Source of the DNA: Tannerellaceae bacterium | GTDB taxonomy: Bacteria > Bacteroidota > Bacteroidia > Bacteroidales > Tannerellaceae | Length of the DNA: 36,262 nucleotides | Direction of reading: 5' to 3' | Assembly: GCA_031255855.1 (NCBI GenBank) | Contig: JAIRRS010000056.1 | Coordinates: 1 to 36,262 of the forward strand | Shown: one piece after another, positions 24,856 through 33,525 of the stretch | Layout of the letters: each line of letters starts with the position of its first letter | Numbering within the stretch: position 1 is the first letter of the stretch | The notes under the pieces: generated by a model | What the model was told of the DNA's origin: nothing | The model's input: the letters and a program-made list of their open reading frames with translations, nothing else | Databases searched by the model: none | Translations under genes and position numbers: made by a program

Positions 24856-25504
24856 TATCGCCTCCTTTCTGTTCTGTATCAACAACAGTTGCTCCGGTAG
24901 TTGAATCTGTTGCACCTGTTCTGCTATCAGTTCCTTTATATGCGCTGTAAGCGCGATTGATAGCATTCAGAAACGCACGACTGGTTATGGTTGATGCTGT
25001 AATGGCATCAACATCTCCGCCGTCTTTGCTTACTGTCAGGTTGCCGTTAGTTAATGATTTGCCCAATATATTCTGGTTGTTTTTATCTGTTCTGAACCAT
25101 TCTTGCATTTTTGAACCCAATCCGGGTGTTTCTGCGTGTTGCAAAACAGAATAGTTTATCAATGTACCTTCTGCATCAAATCCTACAATTACTTTGATTT
25201 CGCCGCCAAAGCCCATTTTGGTATTGCTGTCTACTGCCACACCTACCTGCTTTCCGTCTTTGTTCGCGGGGTAAATAAGCAGGGAATCTCCGTCGGAGGT
25301 TACAGCTTTATAGGCATCTTTTATCGGATTGTTGTCGAATTCGGGTGTTACTTCTTTAATGGCTTTTTCCAATGCTGCTGCTTTAGATAGGGCGATAGGC
25401 TCGGAAGTAACCTTATTGACACCAGCCAGGATAGCTCCGGCTGACATGCATATAATGGTCAACGAAAGGAGCATGTTTGGTAATGATGATTTCAGTTTTT
25501 CCAT
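24848..25504 (-). CDS. rnfG: RnfG, flavinylated subunit of the Rnf complex
   Basis: A membrane-anchored, outward-facing subunit with an N-terminal helix (about 9-30) and an FMN-binding domain. The covalent-FMN motif reads D166-A-I-T-A-S-T172-I-T, so T172 is the expected flavin acceptor; serine stands where alanine is usual. GFGGEIKVIVGFD and ETPGLGSKM are family blocks. The C-terminus carries an extra low-complexity tail with two STTGAT/SRTGAT-like units. Attachment of FMN needs ApbE, which is not encoded in this window. 218 residues. Confidence 0.95.
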   Translation of the reverse strand: MEKLKSSLPNMLLSLTIICMSAGAILAGVNKVTSEPIALSKAAALEKAIKEVTPEFDNNPIKDAYKAVTSDGDSLLIYPANKDGKQVGVAVDSNTKMGFGGEIKVIVGFDAEGTLINYSVLQHAETPGLGSKMQEWFRTDKNNQNILGKSLTNGNLTVSKDGGDVDAITASTITSRAFLNAINRAYSAYKGTDSRTGATDSTTGATVVDTEQKGGDNE

Positions 25505-25506
25505 AC

Positions 25507-26469
25507 TTATTTCCCTCCGAAGTGTTTAGGTTTGATATAATTGTTAATAAGCGGCGTGAGCGCATTCATAATCAGGATAGCAAAGGAAACGCCTTCCGGA
25601 TACGAACCGAACATACGAATAACGGAAGTTAGTAAGCCGATGCCGACTCCATAAACAATCATCCCGGCTTTACTCATAGGCGATGTCACATAATCAGTAG
25701 CCATGAAGATAGCTCCCAGCATCAAACCTCCTGATAAAACGTGAATGAAAGGATTTGCATATGTATAGGGCGCGATGCCATGCATGATACCGGTAAATAT
25801 CATTACTGTTCCTAATATGCTCACCGGGATATGCCAGGTTATTATTCCACGAACTAACATGTATCCAAGTCCTATTAATAGGGCAATGGCACTTACTTCT
25901 CCTAAGCTTCCTCCCATATTCCCCAGCAACATATCTGTGTTGGAAGGTATTACCGTGGTAGCGCTTCCTTTGATGAGGGACAAAACGGTAGCTCCTGTTT
26001 GCACATCCGTATAATGCATGGACAGGGGATCGGGAACAGGCCAGGTCGTCATTTGTGCAGGAAAAGATATCAGCAGGAATACACGTCCGACTAATGCGGG
26101 GTTGAAGATATTTTTTCCTAATCCTCCGAACGACATTTTGCCAATGCCAATAGCAGCCAACGCCCCAATGGCAATAATCCAGATTGGCAGGTTAGATGGT
26201 AAATTGAAGGCCAGAAGTACGCCGGTAAGAATTGCCGAACCATCCCAAAGGGTTGGCTCTTTTTTCAACAAGAATCGTTGAATTAGGTATTCGATGATAA
26301 CACAAGACGCGACTGATACCAGTGTGACAATCAAAGCTCCCAATCCAAAAAAGTAGAGGGAGACCACGAGAGCCGGCGCTAAGGCGATCAGCACACCAGT
26401 CATATTTTTCTGTATACTATCGCCGCCGTGAATATGCGGTGAAGGGGATATAATTAGTTTATTTTCCAT
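25507..26469 (-). CDS. rnfD: RnfD, flavinylated membrane subunit of the Rnf complex
   Basis: A polytopic inner-membrane subunit of 320 residues. It starts with MENKLIISPSPHIHG, and the frame's longer start at 26499 lies within rnfC. D155-V-Q-T-G-A-T161 matches the FMN attachment motif (T161 as acceptor). LLKKEPTLWDGSAILTGVLLAFNLP and GGLGKNIFNPALVGRVFLL are diagnostic of the RnfD/NqrB family. It lies 13 bp after rnfC and 2 bp before rnfG. Confidence 0.96.
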   Translation of the reverse strand: MENKLIISPSPHIHGGDSIQKNMTGVLIALAPALVVSLYFFGLGALIVTLVSVASCVIIEYLIQRFLLKKEPTLWDGSAILTGVLLAFNLPSNLPIWIIAIGALAAIGIGKMSFGGLGKNIFNPALVGRVFLLISFPAQMTTWPVPDPLSMHYTDVQTGATVLSLIKGSATTVIPSNTDMLLGNMGGSLGEVSAIALLIGLGYMLVRGIITWHIPVSILGTVMIFTGIMHGIAPYTYANPFIHVLSGGLMLGAIFMATDYVTSPMSKAGMIVYGVGIGLLTSVIRMFGSYPEGVSFAILIMNALTPLINNYIKPKHFGGK

Positions 26470-26482
26470 ACAATACTTCTGT

Positions 26483-27814
26483 TTAAGACTTTCTGGCACG
26501 TATAATGCCCATTACTTTCCCCTTACCTAAACGTATATAATCCAATAATACACGATTGGCGGGGCAGGTATAACTGCAAGAGCCACATTCGATGCAATCA
26601 GCAATGTTGTTCTTTTCAGCCAAGTCCCAGTCTTGGAAATCTGTGGCATCCATCAAAAGGGTCGGATTCAGACCCATCGGGCAAACATTCACACATTTGG
26701 CACAACGGATACAGTCGTACATCGGTTTACGCGTCGCTTCTTTTGCCGTGAGAATCAGGATACCAGAACTTCCTTTCGTTACGGAAACGTCTGTGCTGGC
26801 AAGGGCTTTCCCCATCATGGGGCCGCCGCCAATGATTTTTCCTGTATCCTCCGGGATACCGCCTGCGGCATCAATCAAATCACTGATTGGGGTTCCGATA
26901 CGGACTAATAGGTTTGAAGGATCGGAAACACTTTTCCCTGTTACGGTAACAACCCGTTCGATAAGAGGTTTGTTCTTTTGAACAGCTTCATACACGGCAA
27001 AGGCTGTTCCAACATTCTGCACAACAGCGCCTACTGATATGGGAAGCGTTCCGCTTTTCACCTGTCTGCGGATTACGGCGTCAATCAATTGTTTTTCACC
27101 TCCCTGTGGATATCTTGATTTCAAGGGCATCACGTTTATACCGCCGAATCCTTTTGCCAGGCTCGACAAGTAAGCAATGGCATCCGGTTTGTTTATCTCG
27201 ATTCCGATAATTGCCCGGCCGACTTCAATCGCCTTCATCAGAATGGAAACACCAACCATAATCTCTTCTCCTTTTTCCATCATCAGGGAATGGTCGGAAG
27301 TAAGGTATGGTTCACATTCTGCGGCATTGATTATCAACAACTCTGCTTTATTACCTGGGGGAGGCATCAGTTTTACCTGGGTAGGGAATGTTGCCCCTCC
27401 CATACCTACAATACCGGCTTCCGTTATTTTATCTATGATTTCTTTTGGCGACAAGGCGCACTCTTTTATCAACTTGTCGCTACGGTCGATGGATTCTTCC
27501 CATTCATCACCTTCTACATCTATATATATAGCGGGGCGTTTATAACCGCTTGAATCAATAGTGTTGTCTATTTTGTTTACTTTTCCTGAAACAGACGAAT
27601 GGATGTTCGCCGATACAAAACCTCCTGCCTTACCGATCAGTGTACCCGTCTTTACGATATCACCCTTCTTGACTGCTGCCTGTGCCGGAGCTCCAATATG
27701 TTGCGCCAATGGTATGACAACCTGCTTGGGAATAGCCAGCGGACGTATATTTTTACCGGCAGACAATTTGTTTTCAGGCGGATGTATACCTCCGATTTTA
27801 AATGTCCTTAGCAT
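26483..27814 (-). CDS. rnfC: RnfC, NADH/FMN and iron-sulfur subunit of the Rnf complex
   Basis: The peripheral NAD-reducing subunit, 443 residues. KIGGIHPPENK opens the protein, and GIVGMGGATFPTQVKL marks the NADH/FMN-binding fold related to NuoF. Two 4Fe-4S motifs lie near the C-terminus: C368-x2-C371-x2-C374-x3-C378 and C407-x2-C410-x2-C413-x3-C417. It is placed between rnfB and rnfD with 12-13 bp gaps. Its length matches the short form without the long alanine-lysine-rich tail of gammaproteobacterial RnfC. Confidence 0.96.
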   Translation of the reverse strand: MLRTFKIGGIHPPENKLSAGKNIRPLAIPKQVVIPLAQHIGAPAQAAVKKGDIVKTGTLIGKAGGFVSANIHSSVSGKVNKIDNTIDSSGYKRPAIYIDVEGDEWEESIDRSDKLIKECALSPKEIIDKITEAGIVGMGGATFPTQVKLMPPPGNKAELLIINAAECEPYLTSDHSLMMEKGEEIMVGVSILMKAIEVGRAIIGIEINKPDAIAYLSSLAKGFGGINVMPLKSRYPQGGEKQLIDAVIRRQVKSGTLPISVGAVVQNVGTAFAVYEAVQKNKPLIERVVTVTGKSVSDPSNLLVRIGTPISDLIDAAGGIPEDTGKIIGGGPMMGKALASTDVSVTKGSSGILILTAKEATRKPMYDCIRCAKCVNVCPMGLNPTLLMDATDFQDWDLAEKNNIADCIECGSCSYTCPANRVLLDYIRLGKGKVMGIIRARKS

Positions 27815-27826
27815 ACGTTTGATTCA

Positions 27827-28693
27827 TTATTTAGTTGTTTCTTCTTTATTTTCTTTGCTTTCTTCAGCCACTTTCTCCTTTCGTGGAGGGAAGTTCGGCT
27901 CCAGGATGGCGTTCGTAGGGCATACAGGAACACATTTGCGGCACAGTCTGCACTTCGTGTGGTCGATATACGCCAGATTGTTTTCAAGGGTAATTGCCTC
28001 AAATGGACATTCCTTCTGGCATGTGCTACAGCCGATGCATGCGTTGGCGCATGCTTTCCGCGCAATACCACCTTTGTCTTTATTGACGCAGCTAACATAG
28101 ATGCGGCGAGACTTCGGCCCTCTTTTCCGTAATTCAATAATCGTTTTCGGGCAGGCCTTCACACAAGCTCCACAGGCGGTGCACTTTTCGTCTATCACTT
28201 CGGGCAACATCGTTTCCTGATTAATATGTATGGCATCAAAAGGACAAGTCGCCACACAATCGCCATAACCCAAACATCCGTAGGAACAGCCCGTTTCCCC
28301 TCCATAAAGCGAGGATGCAATCGCGCAATTCTTGGCACCGTCATACTGGTTTATACGGGGGCGCGCTTCGCATGTGCCTCCACAACGTACTACGGCTATC
28401 ATCGGGTCTGATGAAATAGCTTCTCTCCCCAATATGGTAGCGACTTTGCTCATTACGTCTGATCCGCCCACGGGACAAAGGAGATTATCCAATGCGTCTG
28501 CTTTCACACAAGCGTCGGCAAATGCCGAACAACCCGGATATCCGCAACCTCCACAATTGGCTGCCGGCAAAACTTCTTGGACTTGCGCAATACGGGGATC
28601 TTCGTAAACTTCAAATTTCTTAGACGCGGCATAAAGAAGTCCCGCACCTGCAATTCCGATTCCTCCTAAGGAAATAATGGCGATTAAAATCAT
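27827..28693 (-). CDS. rnfB: RnfB, ferredoxin-accepting iron-sulfur subunit of the Rnf complex
   Basis: The subunit that takes electrons from reduced ferredoxin. An N-terminal membrane helix (residues 1-22) is followed by the four-cysteine module C47-G-G-C50-x4-C55 with C73. Four further 4Fe-4S motifs follow: CSYGCLGYGDCVATCP, CTACGACVKACP, CIGCSTCQKECP and CRLCRKCVPVCP. This makes an extended 288-residue form, longer than the roughly 190-residue proteobacterial protein. The C-terminus is a charged tail rich in lysine and glutamate. It lies 12 bp downstream of rseC. Confidence 0.96.
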   Translation of the reverse strand: MILIAIISLGGIGIAGAGLLYAASKKFEVYEDPRIAQVQEVLPAANCGGCGYPGCSAFADACVKADALDNLLCPVGGSDVMSKVATILGREAISSDPMIAVVRCGGTCEARPRINQYDGAKNCAIASSLYGGETGCSYGCLGYGDCVATCPFDAIHINQETMLPEVIDEKCTACGACVKACPKTIIELRKRGPKSRRIYVSCVNKDKGGIARKACANACIGCSTCQKECPFEAITLENNLAYIDHTKCRLCRKCVPVCPTNAILEPNFPPRKEKVAEESKENKEETTK

Positions 28694-28705
28694 GCTAATT
28701 GTGAG

Positions 28706-29125
28706 TTAGTTTTCCGTTTTCTTTAAAGTGAAAATGAATTGTTTTTTTAGTTTGTCGCGAAAAAGATACAAGATGCCATAATAGGGCAACAACAATACAA
28801 GCCCAGTTAAGGCGCTGACGCTTTCGCTCCAATTTATAGATGTACTAAGCACAATGGTACAGACAACAAGTAACAGTGGAATAACAAAGGCGATGAATAC
28901 TGCCTGAAGACCCATAGAAGTTTGCCCGCATACCATAACCGATTCATTTAAATGGAATGTTCCGGAGTAATCTGGGATTTCTATGATTTTTTCTTTTTTA
29001 TCAGCGGCCATACACATAGATTGAGCGTGGCATTCTGCACATGCTGATTGTTGAACAATTTTGACGTAAACAGAATGGCCGTCTATTTTCTCTACCACCC
29101 CGCTATGATTTGTTGTATCCTTCAT
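28706..29125 (-). CDS. rseC: RseC/SoxR-reducing system family membrane protein
   Basis: A 139-residue inner-membrane protein with an N-terminal domain containing C-x2-C-x5-C (SACAECHAQSMC) and two hydrophobic helices (about 72-92 and 100-118). The family is regularly found in rnf operons and is linked to SoxR reduction or sigma-E control in proteobacteria; its task in Bacteroidota is not established. I start it at 29125 (MKDTTNHSG). The longer frame from 29158 would begin inside a TACTTTTG -7 box (29163-29156), which is the likely promoter of the whole rnf operon. Confidence 0.9.
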   Translation of the reverse strand: MKDTTNHSGVVEKIDGHSVYVKIVQQSACAECHAQSMCMAADKKEKIIEIPDYSGTFHLNESVMVCGQTSMGLQAVFIAFVIPLLLVVCTIVLSTSINWSESVSALTGLVLLLPYYGILYLFRDKLKKQFIFTLKKTEN

Positions 29126-29225
29126 GTTTGTAATCTCGACATAGCAAAACCGAGGCAAAAGTAACTATTATTTGGAAATAATGTCATTAATTCCGAATAA
29201 TATTTAGGCGAAAATATTAATTAAC

Positions 29226-30782
29226 TTACCATTTGTAATTAAAGCCAAAGCTTAACAATTGGTTCAATTGGAAACTACTTGGGTTATTCCCTCCTTCCGT
29301 TTTCTTATCGTCATATCGCGGATAAAGATAGATACGGGTGGAAAAGTGGCGTGTTATAGCCAATATCAGAGTGTTTTCAAATTCAATAAGGTTCTCTTCA
29401 AAGTTCGTTTTAAAGTAAAAACGCGACTGCCATGATACATTCCTGTTGAACGTCATAACCATATCGGCACGGACAGACGGTCCAAAAATATGTTGCACAT
29501 GTTTAAACTTATTTTCTCCTTCGACGGGATTTTTCTTCAAATCGAATTTATGACGTTCCAAATCCATATTCGGACTTTTTTTCAAACTATATTTATAGGT
29601 ATAAGCAAGGGGAGCGACATTGATACTTAATTTCAGCTTTTTATGGCGTTGAGTATATTGTTTTTCAAGGTCGTATTTCATACCAATACCCGTATTGATG
29701 GTAAAAGGAGATAAGAATGCTGCGTATATTTTGTTGCTATTCTCTTCGTGATTGGTATATAATTGGGTGGTAAATTCGGTATCAAGCGTATAAAACCAAT
29801 TGTTAAATGCCTTGTATCCAAAGTTACTATGCAGCTTGACAATATCGTTACCTATTTTATAATTGCGCAGCGTGTCTTTGGGGGCATTGTATATATTAGC
29901 CGTGATTTCGGCTTCGTTCGTTACCTGTACTTTGTCCTTGTTGTAGTCATAGCGCATATAATTTTTGCTATAGATATTTAGGTTGCTGCTACCTCCTTTA
30001 TGCCAGTTTTCGGAAACGTAGTTTTGGGAAAATTGAAGCACGCTTTCAAATCCGGATCTCCAATACTTCCTGTCGGGGACAAACTTGACGGGAGCTCCTA
30101 CATCTTCAAAACTAATATCCGATTCAATAAGCACAGGCATGCCATCTGTTATGTCTTTTCTTATATGCCTTGTTATAAGCGATTCGCTAGGTAAATTCCT
30201 TTTAGAGTATCGGAATAATTGCGGGAAATTGTTTTCAAGGTATAAGGCTGTTTCTTCATTTGTTTTCTTCTTTCGCAAAAACAACTGGAATAGTGTCGTA
30301 TCCGGTTGGTACATGAAATCATATGGGCTTTTAGACTTTACAATTTCTTTGTCGTACAAAACCAGGTCGTCGGGTAATACATTTCCCCTGAATATCGGTG
30401 TAAGAAAAATAGGGTCGAAAATGATGGTATCCCTGAATGTTATCCGTTCGTCGAAAGCTCTTGACGCATCCCAAATCATCCGCGCCCAATACATGGCTTC
30501 GTCTGAAAGTTTGACCTCCTTCTCGTTAACAAAGCGCAGCAGGCTTGTGTTTACCTGCGTGGGTCTTGAGTATGTATTGTTTTGTTTTACAAATTGTTTT
30601 TGGATGTCATTGATTTTGCTTAAGCTGGATTCGTCGAACTCAATTACAGGAACCGTGTCGGCAGAAATGAACGGTTGCATTATTCCGGGAGAGAAATATA
30701 TATTTTGAGCTGCCGTACAAATGGTTGCAAATAAGAATGATATAGCAAAACCTGTACAATATCTTTTCATCATCGTAAACAT
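29226..30782 (-). CDS. DUF3078 outer-membrane protein
   Basis: A 518-residue exported protein with a signal peptide ending near CTAAQ; ATG codons at 30773 and 30770 are alternative starts. The N-terminal 200 residues are soluble. From WRSGFESVLQFSQNYVSENWHKGGSSNLN onward the sequence alternates as barrel strands and ends in LSFGFNYKW, a typical outer-membrane C-terminal aromatic. The WHKGG region is the DUF3078 hallmark. Its function is unknown. It diverges from the GH127 pair and a -7 box TAATTTTG lies at 30826-30819. Confidence 0.85.
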   Translation of the reverse strand: MFTMMKRYCTGFAISFLFATICTAAQNIYFSPGIMQPFISADTVPVIEFDESSLSKINDIQKQFVKQNNTYSRPTQVNTSLLRFVNEKEVKLSDEAMYWARMIWDASRAFDERITFRDTIIFDPIFLTPIFRGNVLPDDLVLYDKEIVKSKSPYDFMYQPDTTLFQLFLRKKKTNEETALYLENNFPQLFRYSKRNLPSESLITRHIRKDITDGMPVLIESDISFEDVGAPVKFVPDRKYWRSGFESVLQFSQNYVSENWHKGGSSNLNIYSKNYMRYDYNKDKVQVTNEAEITANIYNAPKDTLRNYKIGNDIVKLHSNFGYKAFNNWFYTLDTEFTTQLYTNHEENSNKIYAAFLSPFTINTGIGMKYDLEKQYTQRHKKLKLSINVAPLAYTYKYSLKKSPNMDLERHKFDLKKNPVEGENKFKHVQHIFGPSVRADMVMTFNRNVSWQSRFYFKTNFEENLIEFENTLILAITRHFSTRIYLYPRYDDKKTEGGNNPSSFQLNQLLSFGFNYKW

Positions 30783-30893
30783 CTAAAGTGTTGTTAGATA
30801 TAATATTCCATGAGGAGGCAAAATTAAAGAAAAAGTGTAAGAAAGCCTACATCTTATGTTCTAAATTTAGTCAGAATATTAATAAATGAACAC

Positions 30894-30973
30894 TTTCAAA
30901 GTACATGTTTTTGTACAAAAGAAACCCCAGACTTCAGAAGCAGGTGAATTTATTGAATAAATGTGCTTTGAAA
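30894..30973. repeat. Inverted repeat upstream of the GH127 operon
   Basis: TTTCAAAGTACAT (30894-30906) and ATGTGCTTTGAAA (30961-30973) are 13-bp inverted arms with one mismatch, 54 nt apart. ATTTATTGAATAAAT (30948-30962 region) is a further small palindrome touching the right arm. The right arm ends 2 bp before the predicted -33 element. Confidence 0.5.
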
Positions 30974-30975
30974 AT

Positions 30976-31006
30976 TTTGTAGATGTATTTTAAACACCCA
31001 TATTTG
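30976..31006 (+). promoter_or_regulatory. Predicted promoter of the GH127 pair
   Basis: TTTG (30976-30979), 19 nt, CATATTTG (30999-31006), one mismatch from TAnnTTTG. Transcription would start about 45 bp before the ATG at 31065. Confidence 0.5.
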
Positions 31007-31064
31007 CAATCTGAGTTAAAAAATTCATTTCTACTATTATAGGACACCTAATTTGTCTTTATAC

Positions 31065-33521
31065 ATGAGAAACACATTGACTGCTTTGTTTATGGCAGGA
31101 GTTTTGACAACTTGCAATATCAAACATGAAGAGACGGCATTTACTCCTATCCGGGAAGTACCGTTTACCGATGTTCACTTCACAGACGATTTCTGGGCGC
31201 CACGCATCGAAACAAACCGGTTGGTTTCGATACCTTCGGCTTTCCACCAGTGTGAAATCAACGGGAGGTTCGATAATTTTGCCTTAGCCGGAGGTTTAAT
31301 CAAAGGAGAACATAAGGGCGATTTTTCTTTTGACGATACCGACCCATATAAAATTATCGAAGGGGCGTCTTATTCATTGGCCGTGAAATACGACCCTAAA
31401 CTGGATGCTTATCTGGATAGTGTGATAACCTTGATTGCGGCTGCGCAGGAACCGGACGGGTATCTAACCACTTGTGTAACCAATAAGTGTGAGCGCCTGT
31501 CGGGCTGGTGGGGAAGTTCGCGGTGGGAAAAAATAAACAGTCACGAACTCTACAATAGCGGACATTTGTACGAAGCCGCGGTTGCACATTATAAAGCAAC
31601 TGGAAAACGGAGTTTGTTGGACGTGGCTCTTAAAAATGCCGACTTGGTGTGTGAGGTGTTCGGACTGGGAGAAGGGCAAATAAAATATCCTTCGGGACAT
31701 CCCATAATTGAAATGGCTCTGGTTAAATTATATAATGTTACAGGCGAACAAAAGTACTTAGACCAAGCGCGTTACTTTGTGGATGAAGCCGGACGTTTAT
31801 CCAACGGGAGAAAACCGGGTATTTACAGCCAAGACCATAAACCGGTACTTGAGCAAGACGAGATAGTAGGTCATGCCGTACGGGCAGGTTATTTTTATTC
31901 AGGTGTAACCGATGTGGCTGTATTGCAGGAAGATCAAGAACTTCTAAATGCCGTAAAACGGGTATGGGATAATATGGCCGGAAAAAAACTGTACATCATC
32001 GGCGGGATAGGTTCGCGTCCGCAAGGCGAAGGCTTTGGCCCCGATTACGAACTGAATAACTTCAATAATTATTGCGAGACATGCGCTTCCATCGCGAATG
32101 TTTATTGGAATCATCGGATGTTTCTGGCCACCGGGGCATCCCAATATGCCGATGTGGTGGAAAGGGCTTTATACAATGGAGTGATTGCAGGCGTATCGCT
32201 TAGTGGCGACAAGTTCTTTTATGATAATCCGATGGCATCTGATGGAGTACACGAGCGCGAAGAATGGTTCGGTTGTGCCTGTTGTCCGGGAAATGTTACG
32301 CGTTTCATGGCCTCTGTTCCCGGGTATGCGTATGCAACCAATCCAACTGGCATTTTCGTCAACCTGTATGCCGAAGGGAATGCTACAGTAAAATGGAAAG
32401 ATACAGAAGTTTCCCTACTTCAACAAACCCGCTATCCATGGGATGGCTCTGTGGACATAACGGTAAATCCTGCCGCTTCCACCCGTTTCTCTCTGATGCT
32501 TCGTATACCGGGCTGGACAACGGACAATCCGGTGTCATCCGGTTTATACAGTTATATTGATCATACGAAACCCAGCGTTAAGATTGCTGTAAACGGCAAG
32601 GTTGTTAAACAAACGCTTCAAAACGGATATGCCGTTATAGAGCGGGAATGGAAAGCGGGCGACAAAGTCGGGCTATCGTTGGAAATGCCTGTAAGAAGGA
32701 TGATGGCTAGTCGGCAGGTATCTTACGACAAGGGGTTGTTGTCGATGGAGCGCGGCCCTATTGTGTATGCTTTGGAGGGTGTAGACCAGCCGAAAGGTTA
32801 TGTATTTGATATTGTCATTCCGCGTGAAACAACGGTTGAGGCGCATTATAATCCCGATTTGTTAAACGGAATCGTGGTGTTGTCGGGCGACGCTTTTACG
32901 GTAGAAAAAGGATTGGACAACTTTGAACAGACTAAAAAGCCGTTCACTTTCAAAGCAATCCCTTACAGTGCATGGAATAACCGGGGAAAATCCCAATTGG
33001 TAGTATGGATACCCGAAAATGCCGAACGGGCAATTGTCCAACCGGAACCTACTCTTGCCTCCAAAGCCACGATGATAGGTGGCTGGGGCTTCAACGACCA
33101 ATTCGAACCGTCGTCGTCGGCAGATATCAATACGCCGTATCATTACTGGTGGCTCAAATCCGGCACGGAAGAATCTATTGGTTACCAATTTGACAAGCCG
33201 GAAACGGTTTCCGGCGTCGAAGTCTATTGGCTGGCTTTCGAACATTATGATGTTATTTATAAAGAGCCTGAGTCGTGGAAACTGTTGTATAAAGACGGTA
33301 ATACATGGACGGAAGTTAAAAATGCTTCCCCTTATGGAACAGCCATTAACCAGTATAACAAAGTGACATTCGACCCCGTGACTACTACGGAGTTGAAGCT
33401 TGTCGCCCAGCTTCAACGTCCGGAAGGCGAGCGTGCACCGGAAGAAAAAGGCCCGCAGGTGGCAGACGTTACGCGGAAAGGATATTCGGGCGGAGTGATA
33501 GAATGGAAAATAAATGAATAG
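31065..33521 (+). CDS. GH127 glycosidase (beta-L-arabinofuranosidase family) with C-terminal sugar-binding-like domain
   Basis: An exported enzyme of 818 residues, probably a lipoprotein (LTTC, C17). The GH127 (DUF1680) alpha/alpha-barrel runs from about 30 to 560. Active-site residues of the zinc-cysteine mechanism are visible: E338 and C340 in YCETCAS, and C406-C407 in FGCACCPGN, with C406 the likely nucleophile. The last 150 residues (GWGFNDQFEPSSSADIN, YWWLKSGTEESIGYQF, VEVYWLAFEHY) look like a galactose-binding-like beta-sandwich that the second copy lacks. I start at the ATG; a TTG four codons upstream extends the frame. It overlaps the next gene or abuts it. Confidence 0.92.
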   Translation: MRNTLTALFMAGVLTTCNIKHEETAFTPIREVPFTDVHFTDDFWAPRIETNRLVSIPSAFHQCEINGRFDNFALAGGLIKGEHKGDFSFDDTDPYKIIEGASYSLAVKYDPKLDAYLDSVITLIAAAQEPDGYLTTCVTNKCERLSGWWGSSRWEKINSHELYNSGHLYEAAVAHYKATGKRSLLDVALKNADLVCEVFGLGEGQIKYPSGHPIIEMALVKLYNVTGEQKYLDQARYFVDEAGRLSNGRKPGIYSQDHKPVLEQDEIVGHAVRAGYFYSGVTDVAVLQEDQELLNAVKRVWDNMAGKKLYIIGGIGSRPQGEGFGPDYELNNFNNYCETCASIANVYWNHRMFLATGASQYADVVERALYNGVIAGVSLSGDKFFYDNPMASDGVHEREEWFGCACCPGNVTRFMASVPGYAYATNPTGIFVNLYAEGNATVKWKDTEVSLLQQTRYPWDGSVDITVNPAASTRFSLMLRIPGWTTDNPVSSGLYSYIDHTKPSVKIAVNGKVVKQTLQNGYAVIEREWKAGDKVGLSLEMPVRRMMASRQVSYDKGLLSMERGPIVYALEGVDQPKGYVFDIVIPRETTVEAHYNPDLLNGIVVLSGDAFTVEKGLDNFEQTKKPFTFKAIPYSAWNNRGKSQLVVWIPENAERAIVQPEPTLASKATMIGGWGFNDQFEPSSSADINTPYHYWWLKSGTEESIGYQFDKPETVSGVEVYWLAFEHYDVIYKEPESWKLLYKDGNTWTEVKNASPYGTAINQYNKVTFDPVTTTELKLVAQLQRPEGERAPEEKGPQVADVTRKGYSGGVIEWKINE

Positions 33522-33525
33522 GACC

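Noticed and set aside
29156..29170. AGTAAC word before rseC as another member of the metal regulon
   Set aside because: It overlaps the -7 box rather than the -33 position and lacks the flanking AAGTGC block, so it is probably chance.
31053..31064. TTG start for the first GH127 gene
   Set aside because: The ATG at 31065 gives a normal signal peptide and no feature favours the TTG.
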